Assembly (NCBI GenBank): GCA_020633125.1
Contig: JACKEH010000077.1
Coordinates: 1-16,051, forward strand
Length of the DNA: 16,051 nt
Direction of reading: 5' to 3'
Source of the DNA: Sandaracinus sp.
GTDB lineage: Bacteria > Myxococcota_A > Polyangia > Polyangiales > Houyiibacteriaceae
The stretch's first letter is position 1. Each line of letters starts with the position of its first letter. Below the pieces are notes generated by a model. The model did no database searches and was not told the DNA's origin. It was given only the letters and a program-made list of their open reading frames with translations. A program made the position numbers and the translations under genes. This document shows positions 7,456-12,014 of the stretch, piece by piece.

Positions 7456-8327
7456 AACGTCTCCACTTGGTTCTCACCTTCGCTTCCCTCCTCGCTTACG
7501 TCACCGCATGCGGAGGCGACGAGGGCGTCGGCACCGTTCGCGTGTCCCTCAGCGGAGAAGAGGCGTCGCGCGAAGGATTCCCCGTCGGCGAGATCGCCTT
7601 CGCGGACGGATGGTCGATTCAGTTCGACCGGGTCGTCGTCTCGTTGATCGACTTTCGCATCGAGAGCGCGAGCGGCGACTCGGCGGCGGTCGAGGCCGAC
7701 CCCGTCGTGGCCGATCTTCACCTCGGAGAGCCGCTCGCGTGGACCTTCGAGGGCGTGCCCGCGCGGCGTTGGGATCGCATCTCGTACCGGTTCGGACCTC
7801 CCACGGAGGCGTCTCGTCGCGTCGGAAGCGTCGACGAGGCGACCGTCGCCGCGATGATCGCGGGCGGCCACGCTCTTCACGTCGAAGGCGTCGCCACGCG
7901 CGGCGACGAACGAGTGCCCTTCGTCTTCGCCCTCGACCTCCCCGTCGACGCGACCGGCTGCGAAGCCGCCGACGGCACGGAGGGGCTCGTGGTGCGCGAA
8001 GCGAGCTTCGACGACGCGCAGATCACGATTCACCTCGACCATCTCTTCTTCGACACCTTTGCGACCGACGACGCCGCGATGCGTTTCGACCCGATGGCGG
8101 CGGTGGCGGGAGCCGAGGGGCTCGTGCTCGACGACCTCGCGCGCCAATCGACGACCGACGTGCGAGACGCCGACGGCGAGCCGCTGCTCGTCGAAGGGAC
8201 GCCGCTCGTCTACGACCCGGGCGATCTCGTGCTCGACACGCCGACGCTCCGCGACTTCGTCCGCGCCGCGGCGACGACGGTCGGCCACTTCCAAGGCGAA
8301 GGTCACTGCGACTACGTCCGGCGCTGA
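7452..8327 (+). CDS. Lipoprotein with HLDHLFFD motif, putative ligand/metal-binding partner of the receptor
   Basis: 291 residues from an ATG that overlaps the previous stop (ATGA, 7452-7455). Signal MKRLHLVLTFASLLAYVTAC ends in a lipobox with Cys20. The mature protein has GTVRVSLSGEEASREGFPV and FADGWSIQFDRVVVSLIDFRI (about 28-70), a VDLHLGEPLAW-like strand region near 86-97, and then a striking ITIHLDHLFFDTFATDDAAMRFDP segment (about 191-214) where His194, Asp196, His197 and Asp201 could form a metal or carboxylate-type site. Cys170 and Cys286 may pair, and His279 and His285 lie near the C-terminus. The overall pattern is recognisable to me as a conserved hypothetical of Myxococcota-like genomes, but I cannot assign a family name. 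Its position third in the receptor operon argues for a shared substrate; metal binding is an inference from the motif and the upstream His-rich protein. Confidence 0.8.
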   Translation: MKRLHLVLTFASLLAYVTACGGDEGVGTVRVSLSGEEASREGFPVGEIAFADGWSIQFDRVVVSLIDFRIESASGDSAAVEADPVVADLHLGEPLAWTFEGVPARRWDRISYRFGPPTEASRRVGSVDEATVAAMIAGGHALHVEGVATRGDERVPFVFALDLPVDATGCEAADGTEGLVVREASFDDAQITIHLDHLFFDTFATDDAAMRFDPMAAVAGAEGLVLDDLARQSTTDVRDADGEPLLVEGTPLVYDPGDLVLDTPTLRDFVRAAATTVGHFQGEGHCDYVRR

Positions 8328-8369
8328 GCGGGTCGACGCCCGCCAGAGCCTCCTCCACGCTCTGCCTCG

Positions 8370-8783
8370 ATGATCCCTTTCCACTTGGCGTTCCCCGTCG
8401 TCGACCTCGACCGCACCCGTCGCTTCTACGTCGAGCGCCTCGGCTGTCGCGTCGGCCGCGAAGACGCGCGCTGGATCGACTTCGACTTCTTCGGCCATCA
8501 GATCACGGCCCACCTCGTCGACCGTGAAGGGGCGGGGTCGGACACCAACCCGGTCGACGGCGACGACGTCCCGGTGCGCCACTTCGGGGCGATCCTTCCG
8601 TGGGACGAATGGCACGCGTTGGCGGAACGCTGGAAGCACGACGACGTCGAGTTCCTCGTGCCACCGCGCATTCGCTTCGCGGGCCAGGTCGGCGAACAAG
8701 CGACGCTCTTCGTGCGTGACCCGAGCGGCAACGCGATCGAGCTGAAGTCGTTCCGCGATCCCTCGCGCGTCTTCGCGCGCTGA
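8370..8783 (+). CDS. VOC-superfamily (glyoxalase/dioxygenase-like) protein
   Basis: 137 residues; single vicinal-oxygen-chelate module pair. The start FHLAFPVVDLDRTRRFYVERLGCRVGR is the typical first beta-alpha-beta-beta unit; the second unit runs from HFGAILPWDEWHALAERW to LFVRDPSGNAIELKSF. Expected metal ligands are present: His5, His71 and Glu124. The length matches small stand-alone VOC enzymes annotated as glyoxalase or dioxygenase-like, whose substrates vary widely (methylglyoxal-glutathione, aromatic diols, antibiotics), so no substrate is assigned. It follows the lipoprotein gene by 42 bp, with only weak 5-6 bp hairpins in the gap, and may be the last gene of the operon; a strong hairpin lies 14 bp after its stop. 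Confidence 0.9.
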   Translation: MIPFHLAFPVVDLDRTRRFYVERLGCRVGREDARWIDFDFFGHQITAHLVDREGAGSDTNPVDGDDVPVRHFGAILPWDEWHALAERWKHDDVEFLVPPRIRFAGQVGEQATLFVRDPSGNAIELKSFRDPSRVFAR

Positions 8784-8797
8784 CGACGCGCAAACGC

Positions 8798-8824
8798 GAG
8801 GACCCGCCGAGCAGGCGGGTCCTC
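8798..8824 (+). terminator. Strong hairpin after the VOC gene
   Basis: Perfect 11-bp inverted repeat GAGGACCCGCC / GGCGGGTCCTC with the 5-base loop GAGCA, 14 bases after the VOC stop codon and between two convergent genes. There is no run of T, as is common for hairpin terminators in high-GC genomes, so termination rather than another 3'-end role is inferred. Confidence 0.7.
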
Positions 8825-8852
8825 ACGCGCGCGCTCGGCCGCGCGGAGAAGA

Positions 8853-8999
8853 GCGCGAATCCGTTGCACGGATCCATGCTCTTCATTCCTTCGAGGGGGC
8901 CCTCCCCCGACCGGCAAAGCCGGATCGGGGCCCCCTCCCACCACCGAGCGTCCCTTCCACTCGCACGGATTCGATCCGCGCAAGTGGGGGACGCTCTCA
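8853..8999 (-). repeat. Stop-adjacent palindromic element, copy 1
   Basis: Read on the minus strand, the element starts with the TGA stop of the AhpD-like gene (TGAGAGCGTCCCCCACT) and folds into three stems: CACTTGCGCGGAT/ATCCGTGCGAGTG (13 bp with two wobble pairs), CCCCGATCCGGC/GCCGGTCGGGG (one bulged T), and GGATCCG/CGGATT. The same order and similar sequence recur at 10742 and 14533. Length is about 147 bases, the same as copy 3. Confidence 0.85.
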
Positions 9000-9524
9000 G
9001 GGGGCGGGGAAGTCCACCGGCGTGTGCGCGACGTTGTTCGTGAAGTTCGTCAGCACGTTCAATGCGACGTGCGCGACGATCTCCACGAGCTCGCCTTCGC
9101 TCCAGCCCGCACGGATCGCCTTCGAGAGCGTGTCGTCGCTGGCGCGCCCACGACCCGCGGCGACCTCTCGCGCGAAGGCGAGCGCGACGTCGGTCTTCGT
9201 GTCCTCCGCGTGGCCGTCGCGCGCGGCGGCGATCGCTTGGCGATCGAGCCCCACGCGTCCACCGAGGAAGCTGTGCGCCGCGAGGCAATACTCGCAGCCG
9301 TTGGTCTCGGCGACGACCAACGCGATCTGCTCACGAAGCTTCGCGGGCAGGCTGCCCTTTCCGAGGGCGCCGGAGAACGCGAGGTAGCCGTCGAGCGCGG
9401 CCTCGGAGCGCGCGAAGACACGCACGAGGTTGGGCACGGTGCCGAGGCCGCGGCGCACGGCCTCGAGCTTCGGGCGAACGGACTCGGAGGCTTGGTCGTC
9501 GGTGAGAAGTGCGATGCGGGACAT
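8997..9524 (-). CDS. AhpD-like/carboxymuconolactone decarboxylase family peroxidase
   Basis: 175 residues. The start at 9524 (MSRIALLTDDQASESVRPKLEAVRRGLGTVPNLVRVFARSEAALDGYLAF, given here only as the opening region) is supported by an AAAGGA ribosome binding site seven bases upstream; the longer frame to 9668 adds an unlikely Arg-rich leader. The active-site motif is E73-x3-C77-x2-C80-x3-H84 (ETNGCEYCLAAH), the AhpD-type redox dithiol with proton-relay Glu and His. Family members reduce peroxides using the CxxC pair, and many act as stand-alone cytoplasmic peroxidases in oxidative stress. The C-terminal helix pattern EIVAHVALNVLTNFTNNVAHTPVDFP is typical of this subfamily. It is divergent from the LysR gene at 9815, a common arrangement in which LysR controls its neighbour. 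Its stop codon is the first codon of the repeat element. Confidence 0.92.
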   Translation of the reverse strand: MSRIALLTDDQASESVRPKLEAVRRGLGTVPNLVRVFARSEAALDGYLAFSGALGKGSLPAKLREQIALVVAETNGCEYCLAAHSFLGGRVGLDRQAIAAARDGHAEDTKTDVALAFAREVAAGRGRASDDTLSKAIRAGWSEGELVEIVAHVALNVLTNFTNNVAHTPVDFPAP

Positions 9525-9654
9525 GATCGATTCCTTTCGTGAGGGCTCGCGGACGGATCGCCGCGAAGCTTCGAGCTCGCCGAACGAAGCCACGCTCCGT
9601 CCTGGCCACCCCTCGACGCCCGACCGACCCCGCGCGTCACGCCACGTCTTCGCA

Positions 9655-9683
9655 CGACTCTCTTCCACTTCGCGGAAGAGTCG
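9655..9683. promoter_or_regulatory. Dyad in the AhpD-like/LysR divergent spacer
   Basis: Inverted repeat CGACTCTCTTCC / GGAAGAGTCG with a CT bulge in the left arm; the inner seven pairs CTCTTCC/GGAAGAG (9660-9666, 9674-9680) are perfect with a 7-base spacer. It lies in the 290-bp non-coding region between divergent starts and is a candidate operator or small hairpin. Nothing identifies the binding protein. Confidence 0.4.
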
Positions 9684-9719
9684 CGGCCGTGCGAGTCGCG
9701 TAGCATTCGGCCGCTGGCA

Positions 9720-9746
9720 CCGTGACCTCGTTCGAAAGAGTCACGG
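9720..9746. promoter_or_regulatory. Candidate LysR-type operator
   Basis: Perfect 7-bp arms CCGTGAC (9720-9726) and GTCACGG (9740-9746), 13 bases apart, nearly centred on the palindrome TTCGAA (9731-9736). The site is 68 bp before the LysR start and contains T-N11-A spacings (T9723/A9735), the loose signature of LysR-type boxes. The rest of the spacer 9525-9814 shows no gene. Assignment to this LysR protein is inference from position. Confidence 0.4.
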
Positions 9747-9814
9747 GACTCGTCTTCCTCCCCCACCGCGCCGGACGCGCGCCGGGGCCCCTCCTCATCA
9801 CATCGGTAGAACGC

Positions 9815-10744
9815 ATGGATCGCATCGACGAGCTCGAGACCTGGCTCGCCATCGTCGACGGGGGCAGCCTCGCCGAGGCCGCACGCAAGCTCGGGCGCTC
9901 GCCGCCGGCCGTGACGCGTGCGCTCGCGGCGCTCGAAGAACGCGTGGGCACCCGGTTGCTCGATCGGACGACGCGCCGCGCCATTCCCACCGACGCCGGA
10001 CTGCGGCTCGCCGAACAAGCCCGCCGACTCCTCGGAGAGCTCGACGACGCGCTTCACGAAGCCGCGGAAGACGCCGCACCCACCGGCTTGCTTCGCGTCA
10101 GCGCCCCACGCGTGTTCGGCGCCCGTCACGTCGCGCCCGTCGCGTTCGGTTTTCTCGACGCGTTCCCTCGGGTTCGGGTCGACCTCTCGCTCGACGATCG
10201 GGTCGTCGATCTGCTCGACGAGCGCATCGACGTCGGCGTGCGCGTCGGAGAGCTTCCGCCCTCCACGATCGTCGCGCGACGCGTGGGCTACGTGTCCCGC
10301 GTGGTGCTCGCGAGCCCTTCGTACCTCGCGCGCCGCGGGGAGCCGGCGTCGCCGGAAGAGCTCGTCGACCACGAGGTCGTGCACTTCGCGAGCATGGGCG
10401 GCGAGCCCACGCGCTGGCGCTTTCGCGACGACACGCGCGTGAGCGTCGTGCCGCGTCTCGTGGTGGACCACGCCGAGCTCGCGGTGGAAGCCGCGCGGGA
10501 GGGGCGCGGTCTCGTGACGGCCTTCTGCTACCAGGTCGAAGACGAGCTCGAAGCCGGCCACCTGCGACGCGTGTTGGTCTCCCACGAGCCACCCCCGGTA
10601 CCGGTGCATCTCGTTCGCGTCGGGGGACGATTCGCGCCTCGCCGGGTCCGCGCGTTCGTCGACTTCGCGGCGCCGGCGCTCGAGACCGTGCTCGCGCGGG
10701 TCGGCGCGGTGGTCGCACGAACCGGCGGCATTCCTCGCGCCTGA
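9815..10744 (+). CDS. LysR-family transcriptional regulator
   Basis: 309 residues. ATG 9815 is chosen because MDRIDELETWLAIVDGGSLAEAARKLGRS is the normal LysR start; a GTG at 9722 would add 31 residues and fall inside the candidate operator. The winged helix-turn-helix is residues about 4-62 (SLAEAARKLGRSPPAVTRAL, EERVGTRLLDRTTRRAIPTDAG). The effector domain (about 90-295) has the periplasmic-binding-protein-like strand pattern GLLRVSAPRVFGARHVAPV, DVGVRVGELPPSTIVARRVG, and a late EAGHLRRVL segment. LysR proteins of this type (AaeR/DmlR-like set) usually autoregulate and control a divergent gene, here the AhpD-like peroxidase; the inducer is unknown. The stop codon begins copy 2 of the repeat element. 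Confidence 0.93.
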   Translation: MDRIDELETWLAIVDGGSLAEAARKLGRSPPAVTRALAALEERVGTRLLDRTTRRAIPTDAGLRLAEQARRLLGELDDALHEAAEDAAPTGLLRVSAPRVFGARHVAPVAFGFLDAFPRVRVDLSLDDRVVDLLDERIDVGVRVGELPPSTIVARRVGYVSRVVLASPSYLARRGEPASPEELVDHEVVHFASMGGEPTRWRFRDDTRVSVVPRLVVDHAELAVEAAREGRGLVTAFCYQVEDELEAGHLRRVLVSHEPPPVPVHLVRVGGRFAPRRVRAFVDFAAPALETVLARVGAVVARTGGIPRA

Positions 10745-10840
10745 GAGCGTCCCCCACTCGGATGGATTCATCCGTGCGAGTGAAAGGGATGCTCGGTCGT
10801 GGGAGGGGGCCCCAATCCGGCGTTGTCGGTTGGAGAGGCC
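10742..10840 (+). repeat. Stop-adjacent palindromic element, copy 2 (truncated)
   Basis: Begins TGAGAGCGTCCCCCACT, the TGA being the LysR stop, identical to copy 1 over these 17 bases. Stem 1 is CACTCGGATGGAT/ATCCGTGCGAGTG; stem 2 is CCAATCCGGC/GTCGGTTGG with the bulged T retained. Against copy 1, stem 2 has G-C replaced by A-T on both arms. Similarity stops near 10840, where stem 3 is missing and Cys-rich coding sequence begins. Confidence 0.8.
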
Positions 10841-11077
10841 TGTGACGACGCGCGGCCGTGCGTGGAGGGGGCCTGCGTGGAGGGGCGTTGCGTCCGGCTC
10901 GGCGCGGGGGCGAGCTGCGTGAGCGACGTCGAGCTGGGCGAGTGCGAGGGCACCCGCCGCGATGGAACGTGCGAGGCGCCTGCGAGCGAAGGCACGGAGT
11001 GTGGCGTGCGATGCGCTCCCGGCCTCGTCTGTCGCGACACGGGCGCCGGCCCACGTTGCTCGGCGCGCTGCGGGTGA
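10799..11077 (+). pseudogene. Cys-rich protein remnant lacking its 5' end
   Basis: An open frame of 92 residues with 12 Cys in its last 80 residues, in the spacing seen in myxobacterial extracellular Cys-rich modules (GEACDDARPCVEGAC, GRCVRLGAGASC, GTECGVRC, GLVCRDTG). No signal peptide or credible start is present: the possible GTG (10799) and TTG (10823) both lie inside repeat copy 2, and the Cys-rich part starts (about 10835) where the repeat ends. I read it as the 3' end of a longer secreted or lipoprotein gene whose 5' part was lost when the repeat and gene were joined. It could instead be a short translated ORF that uses the repeat as leader. The stop TGA (11075-11077) is part of the following hairpin. 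Confidence 0.55.
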
Positions 11078-11107
11078 GCGCAGGGGGGCTTCGGTCCCCC
11101 TGCGCTC
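11076..11107. terminator. 14-bp hairpin with cUUCGg tetraloop
   Basis: Arms GAGCGCAGGGGG (11076-11087) and CCCCCTGCGCTC (11096-11107) pair perfectly; a G-T pair and a C-G pair extend the stem to a TTCG tetraloop (cTTCGg, 11089-11094), an exceptionally stable loop in RNA. It overlaps the stop codon of the Cys-rich remnant. It could terminate transcription from either side, as it also lies beyond the end of the DUF4266 gene. No T run. Confidence 0.75.
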
Positions 11108-11223
11108 GCGTGCTTGGCGAGCGAGCTTCACGAAATGCGCGTGCTCGGCGGCAACAGCCGGGACGGTTGCGTGTCGTGCAACACGCCGTTCCACTCGGCC
11201 GGATCCGGACGCAGAAAGTGCGT

Positions 11224-11242
11224 TTCATCGAGCGTCGATGAA
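11224..11242 (-). terminator. Hairpin downstream of the DUF4266 gene
   Basis: Perfect 8-bp inverted repeat TTCATCGA/TCGATGAA with a 3-base loop, 14 bases past the DUF4266 stop on the minus strand. Modest stability and no clear T tract, so it is only a candidate terminator. The remaining 11108-11223 holds nothing I can support. Confidence 0.45.
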
Positions 11243-11256
11243 CGAGAAAATGGATT

Positions 11257-11460
11257 TCAGTTGCAACCGCAACCGCCGCTCGTGACGCCTCCGCCCCCCG
11301 ATGAACCTTCGCGGTACGCGTGCGCGTGCTCTTCGCCACCGCGAAGATCGCCGTCCCGACCGGGTTCCATGTCGCGTCGGGCGAGCGTTTCGCGTTCGTA
11401 GGGGGCGACCCGAGCGCAGCCCGAAAGACCGATCGCTGCCAGCAGAAGCCACCGCACCAT
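11257..11460 (-). CDS. DUF4266-family small lipoprotein
   Basis: 67 residues. The start at 11460 (MVRWLLLAAIGLSGC) gives a lipoprotein signal with lipobox LSGC; a TTG 28 codons earlier would bury the signal. The mature part matches the DUF4266 pattern I know: ARVAPYERETLARRDM, a central EEHAHAYREGSSGGGG, and the C-terminal GGCGCN, with two Cys and two His as possible metal or redox ligands. DUF4266 genes usually sit beside DUF3570 and DUF2271 genes and often an ApbE flavin transferase, in extracytoplasmic redox loci; both partner families are present within 3 kb here. In this window the DUF3570 gene is on the same strand but separated by two opposite-strand cytochrome-like genes. It is divergent from the gene at 11583; the 122-bp spacer should hold both promoters. 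Confidence 0.85.
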   Translation of the reverse strand: MVRWLLLAAIGLSGCARVAPYERETLARRDMEPGRDGDLRGGEEHAHAYREGSSGGGGVTSGGCGCN

Positions 11461-11582
11461 TCGTCGACGATGCCACGTCCGGGGGAGGTGCGCGAGGCAC
11501 CCGCGCGTTCTTCCCTGAATTTCTCGGAGCCTCGCGTCACTCAAACTGGTAAGAAGCTCGAGCCTCGTAGTTCGGAGGTCCC

Positions 11583-12014
11583 ATGCGGTGGTGGTGGTGG
11601 TGTCTCGGCATGCTCGGTTGCGCGCTCCCCGGCGCAGCGGGAGAGCCCCCGAGCGCCGATGCGGCGTTCTTCGAGGCGGAGGTCTATCCGCTTCTCCTGC
11701 GCGACTGCGGCTTTCCGGCCTGCCACGGTACGGAGGGACGCTTCTTCGCGATCTACGGTCCGGGACGCGCGCGGCTCGATCCCGAGACCGGCGTCTACGA
11801 TCCCGTCACGCCCGTCGAGCTCGCGCTCACCTACGACCGCGCACGTTCGACGTTGAGCTTGCCCGCCGCGGAGTCTCCGCTGCTTCGCAAGCCGCTCTCC
11901 GTTCGGGCAGGTGGTGCGGGCCATCGTGGCGACGACGATTGGGGACGCGCGCTCTTCGAGAGCGTCGACGATCCGCGCTACCAGACCCTCGCGCGATGGG
12001 CGGGGCTCGAATGA
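11583..12014 (+). CDS. Cytochrome c-like lipoprotein with CX4CH motif
   Basis: 143 residues. ATG 11583 has a strong GGAGG site (11574-11578) four bases upstream. The leader is odd, MRWWWWCLGMLGC, with four Trp in a row and a short lipobox-like LGC ending at Cys13. The motif Cys42-G-F-P-A-Cys47-His48 has four residues between the cysteines instead of two; single-heme proteins with this DCGFPACHG motif are, to my knowledge, common in Myxococcota. The rest fits a cytochrome-c domain of the planctomycete/myxobacterial type: RFFAIYGPGRARLDPETG, SPLLRKPL, GGAGHRGDDDW (His114) and DPRYQTLARWAGLE. The stop overlaps the ATG of the next gene (ATGA, 12011-12014), so the two are coupled. Heme attachment by the non-canonical spacing is inferred. 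A role in electron transfer with the next gene's CxxCH protein is likely. Confidence 0.82.
   Translation: MRWWWWCLGMLGCALPGAAGEPPSADAAFFEAEVYPLLLRDCGFPACHGTEGRFFAIYGPGRARLDPETGVYDPVTPVELALTYDRARSTLSLPAAESPLLRKPLSVRAGGAGHRGDDDWGRALFESVDDPRYQTLARWAGLE

Noticed and set aside
8328..8369. Hairpins GCGGG/CCCGC and CAGAGC/GCTCTG between the lipoprotein and VOC genes as a terminator
   Set aside because: Stems of 5-6 bp are expected by chance in DNA this rich in GC, and there is no T run; too weak to list.
9059..11194. 711-codon open frame on the minus strand across the LysR gene
   Set aside because: It is Arg/Ala/His-rich antisense of a clear LysR gene and runs through two repeat/hairpin regions; no domain is recognisable.
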